Shown here one piece after another: positions 17,107 through 26,805 of a stretch of DNA of 64,000 bases; position 1 is the first letter of the stretch; every line of letters starts with the position of its first letter. The notes beneath the pieces are model-generated. The model ran no database searches, was not told the DNA's origin, and worked only from the letters and a program-made list of their open reading frames with translations. A program made the translations under genes and the position numbers. Source of the stretch: an uncultured Methanobrevibacter sp. (lineage in GTDB: Archaea; Methanobacteriota; Methanobacteria; Methanobacteriales; Methanobacteriaceae); NCBI RefSeq assembly GCF_934746965.1, contig NZ_CAKVFS010000003.1, forward strand, positions 1 to 64,000, given 5' to 3'.

Positions 17107-19566
17107 TTATATTAAGTAAATTTCATCAAATCCAACTAATTTCTCATCTCTACTCCATCCCAGAGCAACATTTGGGATTTGTTTAAAATCATCTTTAACT
17201 TTATAACCTTCAATAGAAGGTAATAATCCAACAAGTAATAAAACATTTTCTGCTCTTGAAAATGCAACAAAATAAAGTCTTGTTAAGTCATCAAATGATC
17301 TGTCTTTTTCACTTCTTTCAGATTTACCAAGAGAACTAAAACATCGTATACTATCTTCAATACTTCTGTTTTTAGGTTCCATTTTTGGAAATCTTAAATT
17401 TTGTGTATTAACTTGATTCTTTTTGAATTTACTACCTACATCAACAATTACTAGAGGGAATTCTAATCCTTTTGATTGATGAATAGACATAATATTTATT
17501 CTATCATCAGGTAATGTTTCAAGGAGGTCTTCATCAATTCCAACACCACCTGTAGCTATAGGTATGAAAATATTCCAAATAGCTTCAAGAATTGACTCTT
17601 TTTCTGTTTCTACATTAGTAAATACAATATTTCCAGAATATTTATTGAAAAATCCTGTTTGTTTAATTGACCTAGTAATTGCTTCTAAATAAACAATTCC
17701 TTCAACATCATCTTGAAGAACTTCAATCCAAGTAATTAATTTATATGCTAATTCCATTAGACTTGCATTTTCAGGCCATTTTTCACGATTTTTAGGATGA
17801 CGATTTTGCCAAGATATTACGAATTCACTTAATGATATAGGTTCATTAGGTTCTGGTTTATTTTTAATATAATCTCTTGCTTGAAATCTCCAACGAGTCA
17901 TATTTCTATCAGCTAATTTTTGAATTTGTTTATCTGATTTTTGAATTAAACCTTGGGGATCAATACACTCTAATATTAATCCACAAAATATTGCAACTTC
18001 TTTAACTTCTTGTAAATCTCTTCCTTTTGGATTAAAAACTTCAATAGGTTTTCTAAGCTTTTTAAGATTTTTTCTTAAATAATAATTAAATGTTGGAGTA
18101 CTTCCTTTCATTTCTTTAGGGGAGTATGATAAAATTGCTATGTCTGATGCAGATCCATAATTCTCATCTAATTTCAAAGTAATTTTATCTAAATTTTTAT
18201 TATTTTTAATATTTTCTTTTTCATGTTTTTTAATCTCAGTTAATCCATGTTTATGTGTTATTTTAGTATAATAATCCTTGTTTATGATTCTTTTTATTTT
18301 TAAAGTTGTTTCACCATTATTTATCAGGTTATTAATTAATTTAGTTAAATCTTTAGCTAATAATTGAGAATTATTTCTAAACATTCCAAGAACTGGTATT
18401 TCATCATTATTAAAATCAGGTGCGATAATTTTAGGTTTTTCATTAACTCTAGCTTTTTGATATTCTTTATCTAATTCTACAAAATGATTACAATGGTTAA
18501 TAATGCTTTCACTAGATCGATAGTTAGTTCTTAAATTAATTTCTTTGACATTGATTCTTAATTTATCATGTGCACGTTGTTTAAAGTTAGTAAATAAATC
18601 CACTGTAGCTCCTCTGAATCGATAAAGGGATTGGTCATCATCACCTACAACAGTAATACTCCCATTATTTTTTAAAGCTGATTTAGCTATTGTGAAGTAA
18701 ATATCTTCTTGAATTAAGTTAGTATCCTGATATTCATCAATTAAAATAATTTTTATATTATCTAAAAAAACATCTAGTTTATGATTTTTAAGTTTGGTTA
18801 AGAATTTAAATTCAAGCATTGGGAAATCTATAATATTTCTTTTTTTCAACTCTTTTTCGTAATTTTTTATAGCATTTAAAGCTAAATTACCTCCACTTTT
18901 ATTAGGAAATTTTTCATAAACTTCATCAAAATTTACTTGGTCATAATACATCCTATTTTTTAAATTTAAAAGAATTTCAGCCATTTTTGAAGGTTCTTCT
19001 AACTTTTCTTTAGTTGTAAAACTTTTGAGATATTCTCTTAAATCTTCATTTAAATAATCATTATTTTTAATAAGAACATTTGTCATAGCTGATTTACTAA
19101 CAAAATCTTCAATTACTAATGGTTGATTTGTTCCAGGTTCTCTATGAACTCGTAATAAATCTTCACCAACACTATCTGTAGTTCCAATATTAATTTTGTT
19201 TAAATCTATTTTTTTTTCAATCAAATTTATTAATCTAATTTCTTCATTCATGTCTTCTTCAGTAATATTGTCGATTAGATAATTTTTAATTTGATCTCCC
19301 CAACTCAATATCCTGGAATGTAACTCATTTGCAGCTTTTCTAGTAAAAGTAGTTGCTAAAATTTCTTCAGGTGCAATATCATCAACAAAAATATATTTAA
19401 GTATTTTAAGTACAATTACAGTTGTTTTTCCAGATCCTGGGCCAGCTACTATGAAAAGAGATTCATTTGAATTAGCTAAAATAGATTTTTTTTGATCTTC
19501 ATTTGAAGAAATGTCTCTTTTTAAAACATTCACGACAATATCTTCAAATTCTTCATATGTAATCAT
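17107..19566 (-). CDS. UvrD/AddA-like superfamily 1 DNA helicase
   Basis: About 819 residues. SF1A helicase motifs in order: GPGSGKT at 42-48, LIDEYQDTN (motif II), GDDDQSLYRFRGA (III), LRTNYRSS (IV), SIHQSKGLEFPLVIV (V) and YFVAFSRAENVLLL (VI). ATG 19566 is preferred because GAGG lies six bases upstream; an in-frame ATG at 19578 is the alternative. No nuclease domain is fused at the C-terminus; the separate nuclease gene downstream supplies it. Likely acts on double-strand-break ends or in recombinational repair. Confidence 0.88.
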   Translation of the reverse strand: MITYEEFEDIVVNVLKRDISSNEDQKKSILANSNESLFIVAGPGSGKTTVIVLKILKYIFVDDIAPEEILATTFTRKAANELHSRILSWGDQIKNYLIDNITEEDMNEEIRLINLIEKKIDLNKINIGTTDSVGEDLLRVHREPGTNQPLVIEDFVSKSAMTNVLIKNNDYLNEDLREYLKSFTTKEKLEEPSKMAEILLNLKNRMYYDQVNFDEVYEKFPNKSGGNLALNAIKNYEKELKKRNIIDFPMLEFKFLTKLKNHKLDVFLDNIKIILIDEYQDTNLIQEDIYFTIAKSALKNNGSITVVGDDDQSLYRFRGATVDLFTNFKQRAHDKLRINVKEINLRTNYRSSESIINHCNHFVELDKEYQKARVNEKPKIIAPDFNNDEIPVLGMFRNNSQLLAKDLTKLINNLINNGETTLKIKRIINKDYYTKITHKHGLTEIKKHEKENIKNNKNLDKITLKLDENYGSASDIAILSYSPKEMKGSTPTFNYYLRKNLKKLRKPIEVFNPKGRDLQEVKEVAIFCGLILECIDPQGLIQKSDKQIQKLADRNMTRWRFQARDYIKNKPEPNEPISLSEFVISWQNRHPKNREKWPENASLMELAYKLITWIEVLQDDVEGIVYLEAITRSIKQTGFFNKYSGNIVFTNVETEKESILEAIWNIFIPIATGGVGIDEDLLETLPDDRINIMSIHQSKGLEFPLVIVDVGSKFKKNQVNTQNLRFPKMEPKNRSIEDSIRCFSSLGKSERSEKDRSFDDLTRLYFVAFSRAENVLLLVGLLPSIEGYKVKDDFKQIPNVALGWSRDEKLVGFDEIYLI

Positions 19567-19594
19567 TGTTGTCCTCATTTTGTCAATTTTTTAT

Positions 19595-19607
19595 TATTTA
19601 TATACTC
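19595..19607 (-). promoter_or_regulatory. TATA box of the helicase-nuclease operon
   Basis: Read on the minus strand, GAGTATATAAATAA lies about 25-30 bases before the helicase start codons, the normal distance for an archaeal promoter with a very short leader. Inferred from spacing and consensus only. Confidence 0.5.
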
Positions 19608-19719
19608 TAACTAATATAAAATTATTTTAGTGACCATCTGGTAAGTATAACTACATGATTAATTTAAATATTTAATTATCTATATATTAGTTATAAGAAT
19701 CACTATTTTTTAAGATATT

Positions 19720-22323
19720 ATGGCTAAATCAACAATTGACATGTTTAAAAATGATGTAAGGTATAGAGATAAAATTGCTCATGTAGAAACTATACCTGCT
19801 AGAAAAGCAAGTTATAAAAAATTGGATAAATTAAATCCTAAAATTGTTGATTATTTAGAATCTAAAAACATTAAATTATATGAACATCAAGCAGAGACTT
19901 ATGAATTTGTTCAAAATAATGAAAATGTAATTATTACCACACCAACAGCTTCTGGTAAAACTTTAGCTTTTAATTTGCCAATTATGGAAACAATGATTGA
20001 AAATGATGATGCTACTGCATTGTATATTTATCCAGCAAAAGCTTTATCTAATGATCAATTGCAGGTTTTAGAAAATCTTGAAAAATCTTTAGATATTAAA
20101 GTTAATCCCCGCACTTATGATGGAGATACTCCAAAATCTGAACGATATAATGTTCGTCAAAAATCAAGGATTGTTTTAACAAATCCTTATCAATTACACC
20201 TTATTTTATCTTGGCATCATCAGTGGAAACGTTTTTACAGTAATTTAAAATTCATTGTTATTGATGAATCTCATTATTATAAAGGTATTTTTGGTTCAAA
20301 TGTAGCATATCTTATTCGTAGATTAAAAAGAATCGCTAATTTCTATGGATCAAATCCACAGTTTATTTTATCTTCAGCAACTTTAGCAAATCCATTAGAA
20401 TTAGCTAATAAATTAACTGGTGAACAGTTTAAATTAGTGGATAATGACACTTCTCCTAGTGGTGAGAAAGATTTTATTTTATATAATCCTTTTAGAAATT
20501 ATAGGAGAAAAAAACATAATAATTCTGAAGCTCCTTCGGTACACATGGAAACAGAAAATATTTTCCTATATTTAATGTTAAAAGATATCCAAACACTTTG
20601 TTTTACTGTTTCACGTAAAATAACAGAATTAATAGCTATGTGGGCTAAAAAAGATATGGATAATATTAAAAGAAAATTAACTCATAGGATAGCAGCATAT
20701 AGGGCAGGTTATCAAGCAGATGAGAGGCGTGAAATTGAAGATGGATTGAAATCACGTAAATATTTGGGAGTTACATGTACAAATGCTTTAGAATTAGGTA
20801 TTAATATTGGTTCATTAGATGCAGTTATTATTTCAGGTTATCCTGGAACTATGATTTCCACATGGCAACAAAGTGGAAGAGCAGGTAGAAGTAATCAAAA
20901 GTCATTAGCTATTTTAATTGCTTTTGAAAATCAGCTTGATCAATATTTTATGAATAATCCTGATTTCTTTTTTGATAAACCTCATGAAAATGTAATAATT
21001 GATTTATCAAATCATATTTTACAGGAAGCTCATTTATTGTGTGCAACTAAAGAATTAATTTTAAAAGAAGGAGAAGCTAGCGAATATTTTGATATAAGTG
21101 AGGATATGTTAAATAAATTAGTTTCAAATGGTGATTTATTTAAAAATCCTCGTGGAGATTATATTTATCCATATGATGATAATCCAGCAATGTCACATTC
21201 TCTTGATCAATTATCTAATGATGAATTTAGAGTTATGAATAATGGTAAACTTTTAGAAATCATGGAACGTTCACAGGTATATAGGGAAGCACATGAAGGA
21301 GCTATTTTAATCAATAAAGGTGATACTTATCATGTAGATGGTGTTAATTTAGGTAGGCATTTTGTAAATGTATCTAGAAAAACTGTGGATTATCATACAA
21401 TGGTTTTAAACAAGGTTAATATTAATATTGAGAAAAAATTAACTAAAACGCAATATGGTAATTTAAAAATTCATTTTGGTGAATTGACTGTTGAAGAAGA
21501 TTATTATAGATATAAAAAAATGCATTTTTCTAAAGTTATTGGTCAATTTAATTTAGATTTACCTCCATTAAAATTCAGAACTAAAGGATTATGGTTTACT
21601 ATACCTATTGAAGTTAAAAATAAACTCGAAAACTTATATAAAGATGAAGATGAAGTTTTTGAGGGTGGACTTCATGGTGCGGAGCATGCGTTAATTGGTT
21701 TATTCCCACTTCATGTAATGTGTGATAGATTTGATATTGGGGGATTATCTACAAATTATCATGAAGACACTCAAGAAGCCACTATTTTTATTTATGATGC
21801 CTATGAAGGTGGAATTGGAATAACTCAAAAAGCAGTTGATGTTTTTGTAAATTTATTAAAATCCACTAGAGATTTACTTAAAAATTGTGATTGTCAAGAT
21901 GGATGTCCTTCATGTATTTATTCTCCAAAATGTGGAAATGATAATAAACCACTTCATAAAAAAGCAACAGAATATATTTTAAATTATATGTGTGATTTAG
22001 TATCACAAAAACAAGAGGAAATATCTATTGATTTAAAAGTTGATGAAGAAAATGAAGTTATGGATTATTCTAATAATATAAAAATTGAAACATTATACGA
22101 AGAAGCTTATGATTTATATTCTCAAGGAGATTATTTTAACTCAAAAGAATCTTTAAATGAGCTAGTGGATATTGATGATGAATATGCTGATGCATGGGCT
22201 TTATTTGGCAGAATATTATATGAACAAGGTGATAGGAATGGAGCTAAAATGTTTACAAAGCGCGCTTTAAAAATAGACTCTGCCAATGAGAATGCTAATG
22301 AATTATGGTTAGAATTAAAATAA
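19720..22323 (+). CDS. DEAD/DEAH helicase with DUF1998 zinc domain and TPR tail (MrfA/Hrq1-like)
   Basis: 867 residues. Motif I TPTASGKT at 74-81, motif II DESH at 182-185, SSATLANP (III), and QQSGRAGRSNQ (VI) give the SF2 helicase core; Cys723, Cys725, Cys729, Cys732 and Cys738 form the DUF1998 zinc cluster typical of MrfA/Hrq1-type repair helicases. After that, residues ~785-867 form two TPR repeats (ALYDLYSQGDY-like and ALFGRILYEQGD), an unusual appendage. It is transcribed divergently from the AddA-like helicase. Family members work in repair of crosslinked or bulky lesions; role here inferred. Confidence 0.85.
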   Translation: MAKSTIDMFKNDVRYRDKIAHVETIPARKASYKKLDKLNPKIVDYLESKNIKLYEHQAETYEFVQNNENVIITTPTASGKTLAFNLPIMETMIENDDATALYIYPAKALSNDQLQVLENLEKSLDIKVNPRTYDGDTPKSERYNVRQKSRIVLTNPYQLHLILSWHHQWKRFYSNLKFIVIDESHYYKGIFGSNVAYLIRRLKRIANFYGSNPQFILSSATLANPLELANKLTGEQFKLVDNDTSPSGEKDFILYNPFRNYRRKKHNNSEAPSVHMETENIFLYLMLKDIQTLCFTVSRKITELIAMWAKKDMDNIKRKLTHRIAAYRAGYQADERREIEDGLKSRKYLGVTCTNALELGINIGSLDAVIISGYPGTMISTWQQSGRAGRSNQKSLAILIAFENQLDQYFMNNPDFFFDKPHENVIIDLSNHILQEAHLLCATKELILKEGEASEYFDISEDMLNKLVSNGDLFKNPRGDYIYPYDDNPAMSHSLDQLSNDEFRVMNNGKLLEIMERSQVYREAHEGAILINKGDTYHVDGVNLGRHFVNVSRKTVDYHTMVLNKVNINIEKKLTKTQYGNLKIHFGELTVEEDYYRYKKMHFSKVIGQFNLDLPPLKFRTKGLWFTIPIEVKNKLENLYKDEDEVFEGGLHGAEHALIGLFPLHVMCDRFDIGGLSTNYHEDTQEATIFIYDAYEGGIGITQKAVDVFVNLLKSTRDLLKNCDCQDGCPSCIYSPKCGNDNKPLHKKATEYILNYMCDLVSQKQEEISIDLKVDEENEVMDYSNNIKIETLYEEAYDLYSQGDYFNSKESLNELVDIDDEYADAWALFGRILYEQGDRNGAKMFTKRALKIDSANENANELWLELK

Positions 22324-22467
22324 TTTATTTATTTGTTCGTTTAGTTTATTATAATTTTTCTGAATTAAATGAGAATGCAGTAGGAAACTTTAAATATTTT
22401 TAATATTAATATATTAATAATACGATAAGTTGTATTGGTTTTTTAATTGATTTATGGAGGGTATGTT

Positions 22468-22677
22468 ATGGTTAGTCCAATAGTTGCAGCTATTATTTCT
22501 TTCTTTTTCCCAGGTATTGGTCAAGTAGTACAAGGTGAAACTAAAAAAGGTATCATAATGTTTATTGCAGCAATTATTATTTCAATTATTTTAACATATG
22601 CATTAGGTACTATTGGTAATATTATTTATTTAATATATGCTGTATATGCTGCATACGATGCTTATAATATGGGATAA
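22468..22677 (+). CDS. Small two-pass membrane protein
   Basis: 69 residues from ATG 22468, with GGAGG eight bases upstream; the frame extends back to 22447, but that ATG has no ribosome site. It begins VSPIVAAIISFFFPGIGQV, a pattern seen in TM2/DUF5683-like small membrane proteins, then QGETKKG and a second hydrophobic segment ending in YAAYDAYNMG. Function unknown; monocistronic by spacing. Confidence 0.7.
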   Translation: MVSPIVAAIISFFFPGIGQVVQGETKKGIIMFIAAIIISIILTYALGTIGNIIYLIYAVYAAYDAYNMG

Positions 22678-22857
22678 ATTAATTTTTATCCGTTTTATTT
22701 TTTTTATAAAAGTTATTTTTTTTGTGTCTGTAAAAGTTTATAAACTCATTTTTTTAAAATAATTTCTAATTTTCACGATTTAATTAAAAATATTTATTAA
22801 TAATCCTAACCATAATTATACTATTAAGATTTTTTTCTAAATTATGGGAGAAATAAA

Positions 22858-23232
22858 ATGCATGAATTATCAATGGCTCAAGGAATAATAAATGCAGTTA
22901 TAGAGACTGCAGAAAATAATAATGCAACGGAAGTTACTGAGATTGGTATTGAAATTGGTAGACTAGCTATGATTAATCCAGAACAATTAAAGTTCATGTT
23001 AGGTGTTTTAGTTGAAAACACAATAGTGGAAGATGCTGTTATTAAAATTGAAGAAATACCTGTTGAAATTGAATGTCCTGATTGTGGATTTAAAGGGGAA
23101 GCAGATTTGGATGATAAAGATCATTATGCTCCTGTTGTAGAATGTCCAAAATGTGAAAATAAAAGGATATCTATTTTAAATGGTAAAGATTGTATTGTTA
23201 AAAATATTGTTATTGAGAAACCTGATGATTAA
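22858..23232 (+). CDS. hypA: Hydrogenase nickel-insertion protein HypA
   Basis: 124 residues; N-terminal MHELS with the nickel ligand His2, and a zinc ribbon with Cys73, Cys76, Cys96 and Cys99. It delivers nickel to the large subunit of [NiFe] hydrogenases with HypB. GGGAGAAAT precedes ATG 22858, and hypB follows after 16 bases, so the two form an operon. Methanogens depend on several [NiFe] hydrogenases, consistent with this pair. Confidence 0.96.
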   Translation: MHELSMAQGIINAVIETAENNNATEVTEIGIEIGRLAMINPEQLKFMLGVLVENTIVEDAVIKIEEIPVEIECPDCGFKGEADLDDKDHYAPVVECPKCENKRISILNGKDCIVKNIVIEKPDD

Positions 23233-23248
23233 ATAGGAGGAATTTATT

Positions 23249-23902
23249 ATGCATAATGTAGCTGATGTGGAAGTACAAAAAAATATTATGGATGCAAATA
23301 AAAGATTAGCTGATAGAAATAAAAAAAATCTTGAAGATAAAAATATTTTTTGTGTAGACTTTGTTGGAGCTATTGGTTCTGGTAAAACTACTTTAATTGA
23401 AAATATTATTGAAAACTCTGATGATAAAATTGGTGTAATTGCTGGTGATGTAATTAGTAAATTTGATGCAGGTAGGATAGAAAAACATAATGCTCCTGTA
23501 GTTGGTTTAAACACTGGTAAAGAATGTCATTTAGATGCTCATTTAGTTGGTCATGGACTTGGAGATTTGCCTTTAGATGATTTGGATATTGTAATTATTG
23601 AAAATGTAGGTAATTTAATTTGTCCTGTTGATTTTGATTTAGGATCTCATATGAGAATTGTTGTTGTAAGTGTTACTGAAGGTGATGACACTGTAGAAAA
23701 ACACCCATTAATTTTCCAAACATCTGATCTTGTTGTTATTAATAAAGTTGATTTGGCTGATGCTGTTGGTGCTGATGCTGACAAGATGGTTTCAGATGCA
23801 AAACAATTAAATCCTAATGTTCAAGTTATTAAAGCTAGTTTAAAACAAGGAGAAGGTTTATCAGAAATTATTTCAGCTATTAATGAAAAAAGAAATAGTT
23901 AA
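23249..23902 (+). CDS. hypB: Hydrogenase maturation GTPase HypB
   Basis: 217 residues, archaeal-size HypB. P-loop GAIGSGKT at 40-47; metal site Cys93-His94 and Cys125 (the dimer-interface nickel/zinc site of the GTPase domain); VINKVDLAD as the NKxD guanine motif. The N-terminal histidine-rich nickel store of some bacterial HypB proteins is absent. AGGAGGAATTT precedes ATG 23249. Confidence 0.95.
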   Translation: MHNVADVEVQKNIMDANKRLADRNKKNLEDKNIFCVDFVGAIGSGKTTLIENIIENSDDKIGVIAGDVISKFDAGRIEKHNAPVVGLNTGKECHLDAHLVGHGLGDLPLDDLDIVIIENVGNLICPVDFDLGSHMRIVVVSVTEGDDTVEKHPLIFQTSDLVVINKVDLADAVGADADKMVSDAKQLNPNVQVIKASLKQGEGLSEIISAINEKRNS

Positions 23903-23913
23903 AGGTGTTTTCA

Positions 23914-24945
23914 TTGAAAATATGGATTGATATTTCAAATGCTCCTCATGTGAGATTTTTTAAGGATGTTATTAAATATCTTGAGGCAGAGGGGGAAGAT
24001 TTAATAATTACAGCCAGGCAGTTTGGAGATATTCATAAATTAATGGATATGTATGATATAGACTTTATTTCTGTTGGAAAACATGGTGTAAGTTTGTATG
24101 ATAAGCTTAAAGAAAGTACATCTCGTGTTTATGAACTTGTGGATATTATTAATGATGAAAAGGTGGATGTTGCACTTAGCAAACATTCTATTGAACTTCC
24201 TAGAATAGCTTTTGGTTTAGGAATTCCAAGTTTATATGTTTTAGATAATGAACATGCATTAGCTGCAAATAAATTAACTCTTCCGTTATGTAATAGGATA
24301 ATAACTCCGAATAAAATAGATATTTGGAAATTAATGCAATTTGGAGCAGATCCAAATAGTATCATTCCATATAATGGAACTTCTGAATTAATGCATTTTA
24401 AAAGCTTTGAATATAATGAGAATATTTTTGATGATTTAGGTCTTAGTTTAAAATATCCAAAAACTATTTTAATGAGGCCAGAACCATCTTTAGCTTCTTA
24501 TTTGGATGCAGATTGTCATAAATCAGTTTTATCTCCTATTGTTGATGTGTTAAAGGAGTATGCTAATATATTAATATTGCCTAGATTTAAAGCACAAGCA
24601 GAAATCTTTGAAGGTATTGATAATGTTACTATTTTAGAGCCTCCTGTTGATACTTCAAGTTTGATGAAAAAAGCTGATTTGGTAATAGGAGCTGGTGGAA
24701 CTATGAATCGGGAAGCAGCTATATTACAAACTCCTGTTATTTCATGTTATCCGGGTAAAACATTGGCTGTAGATCAATATTATATTGATCAAGGTTTAAT
24801 GTTTAGGTCTAACAATATTGATGAAGTTATTCAAAAAGCTTTAGCGTTTATTGTTAATCCTCATGAGAAAATAGATTTCAAAACTGATGATTTGTTTCAG
24901 ATTATATTGGATAATCTCTATGATTTAGGTAATGGGGGTAAATAG
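23914..24945 (+). CDS. DUF354 glycosyltransferase/epimerase-fold protein
   Basis: 343 residues starting at TTG 23914, seven bases after AAAGGTG; a GTG at 23905 overlaps that ribosome site and is less likely. It begins KIWIDISNAPHVRFF, the DUF354 signature, and has GAGGTMNREAA near residue 265, the nucleotide-sugar-binding loop of the GT-B/UDP-GlcNAc 2-epimerase fold. Common in archaea, substrate unknown; possibly cell-surface glycan synthesis. It directly follows hypB (11 bases) and may share its transcript. Confidence 0.8.
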   Translation: MKIWIDISNAPHVRFFKDVIKYLEAEGEDLIITARQFGDIHKLMDMYDIDFISVGKHGVSLYDKLKESTSRVYELVDIINDEKVDVALSKHSIELPRIAFGLGIPSLYVLDNEHALAANKLTLPLCNRIITPNKIDIWKLMQFGADPNSIIPYNGTSELMHFKSFEYNENIFDDLGLSLKYPKTILMRPEPSLASYLDADCHKSVLSPIVDVLKEYANILILPRFKAQAEIFEGIDNVTILEPPVDTSSLMKKADLVIGAGGTMNREAAILQTPVISCYPGKTLAVDQYYIDQGLMFRSNNIDEVIQKALAFIVNPHEKIDFKTDDLFQIILDNLYDLGNGGK

Positions 24946-25039
24946 TTTTATATTTAAATAACTAAATATTAGCTCGTGAAATAATACAAACTTTTCAGTA
25001 TGTGAAGGTTATTGTTTTTAAGGTATAAAAAAATAGTGA

Positions 25040-25300
25040 TTATAAATTAGCTAATATTTCTTTACCAATATCAGTTAACCTGTATAATCTTCCTTTTCTA
25101 GCTTCTTCATTTATACATTCCACAATATCTTTATTCTTAAGTTCACTTAAAACCTTAGAGATGTGATTTGTTCTAATTCCACTGTCTTTTGCGATGTTTG
25201 TTGGTATTTTAACATCGTCTCCTATTGCTTTAATCGTATTTGTACGGTAAGTTGATGATAAGACATATTGTCTTAGGATTAATAATTCATTAGATAACAT
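25040..25300 (-). CDS. Winged-helix transcriptional regulator
   Basis: 86 residues with an archaeal wHTH pattern: DVKIPTNIAKDSGIRTNHIS is the helix-turn-helix, then VLSELKNKDIVEC, and the wing GRLYRLTDIGKEI. AAAGGAGGTTT in the end of the upstream gene drives ATG 25300, so the two are coupled. Ownership is uncertain: this may be the last host gene or the first prophage gene. A role as a regulator of the operon or of lysogeny is possible. Confidence 0.7.
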   Translation of the reverse strand: MLSNELLILRQYVLSSTYRTNTIKAIGDDVKIPTNIAKDSGIRTNHISKVLSELKNKDIVECINEEARKGRLYRLTDIGKEILANL

Positions 25301-25301
25301 T

Positions 25302-25658
25302 TTAATTAAACCTCCTTTTTAACTCCATTAAAATGTTTGTGCGTCTTGGAAGTTTATTTTTGCTTTCTTTAATGAATTCTGCTTCTTTAGAAGCACCATG
25401 AGCTTCTAATATTCTCATATATTCATTAAATACTTTTTCTTCTGCAGAAAATAATTTATTATTTTCTACTTGTATCTCCTCATATAATGAGTCAATATCT
25501 TCTTCAAGTTCTTGAAGAAGTAATATATTGTTGCCTTCATTATATGCTGCTTGATATTCCTCTTCTTTAAGGTCAATAAGTGAGTGTAATTGACCTATTA
25601 TTATTTTACTACTTTTTTCTGTTTTTTTAAGGTTTTCTATTTCATCTATTATCATCAT
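25302..25658 (-). CDS. Coiled-coil hypothetical protein
   Basis: 118 residues from ATG 25658, with AAAGGTGA eight bases upstream; the frame runs further up to 25766 but without a ribosome site and across the promoter. Predicted almost wholly helical, rich in Glu and Lys, without a recognised domain. It is the first gene of a two-gene operon with the wHTH regulator. A TATA box (ATTTATATAC on the minus strand, near 25709-25718) stands upstream. Confidence 0.55.
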   Translation of the reverse strand: MMIIDEIENLKKTEKSSKIIIGQLHSLIDLKEEEYQAAYNEGNNILLLQELEEDIDSLYEEIQVENNKLFSAEEKVFNEYMRILEAHGASKEAEFIKESKNKLPRRTNILMELKRRFN

Positions 25659-25868
25659 TTTTTTCACCTTTCTGTGTGTTATATAATAATATTGTTTAAG
25701 CAGTATATAAATATTTTCATAATATTTTAAACTCAAGATTAAACCGAACAGCACATAGTTTAACATATATGAAAAGAAGTAGTATATACGAATGTAGGTT
25801 TTTGTATATACTTTTAGCTAATTTGTAAGTTTATAACAAGTGTTATAATTAGAAATATAAAAAAAAGT

Positions 25869-26117
25869 TTATAAGACTTCTACGATTTTGTAGAAGTCAT
25901 AGCCGTAACATCCACCATTACGGCTTTTGTTCTCATCGTATTCACTGTAATCACTGTCTACAAGGACACCAACTACAGTGATGGTGGTATTTGTTTCTTC
26001 AAAACCATGGGTGACCCCGTTATAATCAAAGGCACTTGTGGTGGTTGAGACAATATCTCCCACTGCAGGTTTTTTGTTAACTTCGTTGTAATTTACTTCA
26101 ACGACTTTACTCTTCAT
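25869..26117 (-). CDS. Small hypothetical protein of the prophage left arm
   Basis: 82 residues, no recognised family; a beta-rich composition (VVEVNYNE, TITVVGVLVDS) suggests a small barrel. GGAGAAATAAAAA precedes ATG 26117, and the gene stands directly behind promoter/operator copy 1. Its last codons overlap a strong hairpin at 25875-25898. Probably an early or lysogenic accessory gene. Confidence 0.6.
   Translation of the reverse strand: MKSKVVEVNYNEVNKKPAVGDIVSTTTSAFDYNGVTHGFEETNTTITVVGVLVDSDYSEYDENKSRNGGCYGYDFYKIVEVL
25875..25898 (-). terminator. Hairpin at the end of the left-most prophage gene
   Basis: GACTTCTAC and GTAGAAGTC form a perfect 9-bp stem with a 6-base loop. It overlaps the last codons of the gene ending at 25869 and is followed on the minus strand by a short T-rich run, so it may end the prophage transcript. 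Confidence 0.5.
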
Positions 26118-26192
26118 TTTTTATTTCTCCTCTATGTTATGTTATATTATAATATGTTATAATAATATATAAACTTTTCTATTAATTATGTC
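26118..26192 (-). promoter_or_regulatory. Duplicated prophage promoter/operator, copy 1
   Basis: On the minus strand: AAAAGTTTATATA (BRE/TATA-like, near 26165-26177), then repeated TATAACATA-type units (26140-26165), then GAGGAGAAAT as ribosome site. The same ~70 bases, nearly identical, stand before the gene starting at 27684. The conserved block between TATA box and ribosome site is too long to be a core promoter alone and looks like a repressor operator. Confidence 0.65.
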
Positions 26193-26196
26193 CTAA

Positions 26197-26607
26197 TTAA
26201 TATATCCTTTTCATAGTGAAGCCATCAAATTGATGGACATCACCTACACGTAAACCTGCTCCATAATCGAGCAGATTTAAATCAGCCTCTGAAACCTCCG
26301 TAATAGCTTCTACGAAAGTTTCATACTCATTTTGTATACCTTCATCGACAAAATGTTGTGAAGGTATATTTATTTCACTTTTATCTCCTAATTCATTTAG
26401 GAAATACCAGCGGTCTGTTTCAAAGTCAGCTTCACAACTGATTTTGAATAACCCATTTGTGAGCTCAAAACCACATTCAGAGCTCACATTTACAGCTTCA
26501 AGCAACCTAACAATTACTTCATTGTAGGTTTCTGAAGCTGTGAGCTTGAGATTATCAAGCTCACTTTTAGTCTCACGTGTGACCATAATACTAGTTTTCC
26601 CTGTCAT
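26197..26607 (-). CDS. Ribbon-helix-helix-like protein with C-terminal domain of unknown function
   Basis: 136 residues. The N-terminal 40 (KTSIMVTRETKSELDNLKL, then SETYNEVIVRLLE) match the archaeal ribbon-helix-helix pattern of short DNA-binding regulators. The rest is acidic and unrecognised. AGGAGGGATAAAA precedes ATG 26607. It is the last gene of the 27684-26197 operon and a candidate ligand for the duplicated operators. Confidence 0.6.
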   Translation of the reverse strand: MTGKTSIMVTRETKSELDNLKLTASETYNEVIVRLLEAVNVSSECGFELTNGLFKISCEADFETDRWYFLNELGDKSEINIPSQHFVDEGIQNEYETFVEAITEVSEADLNLLDYGAGLRVGDVHQFDGFTMKRIY

Positions 26608-26609
26608 TT

Positions 26610-26804
26610 TTATCCCTCCACATATTCTTTTACCCTGTGAATGTCTTCTTCTCTGATGATATTCATAAGGTATTCTCCTTGATTTTTAACATCAAGGTAC
26701 TCTTTGATTTCTACTGCGATATCCCTTAGTGGGGAGTATTGTAACTCCCTTATAAGGGCTTTCAACTCTTCTTTTGTGTAGTAGTGTGTCCTACTTATTT
26801 TCAT
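26610..26804 (-). CDS. Small hypothetical protein
   Basis: 64 residues from ATG 26804, nine bases after GGAGG, which itself lies in the last codons of the upstream gene; the longer frame starting at 26843 has no ribosome site. Helical, no recognised motif. Translationally coupled to its neighbours on both sides. Confidence 0.6.
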   Translation of the reverse strand: MKISRTHYYTKEELKALIRELQYSPLRDIAVEIKEYLDVKNQGEYLMNIIREEDIHRVKEYVEG

Positions 26805-26805
26805 A

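Noticed and set aside
24946..25868. Attachment site or integrase at the left prophage border
   Set aside because: Looked for a tRNA, direct repeats and tyrosine recombinase motifs; none seen. The matching right border is outside the window.
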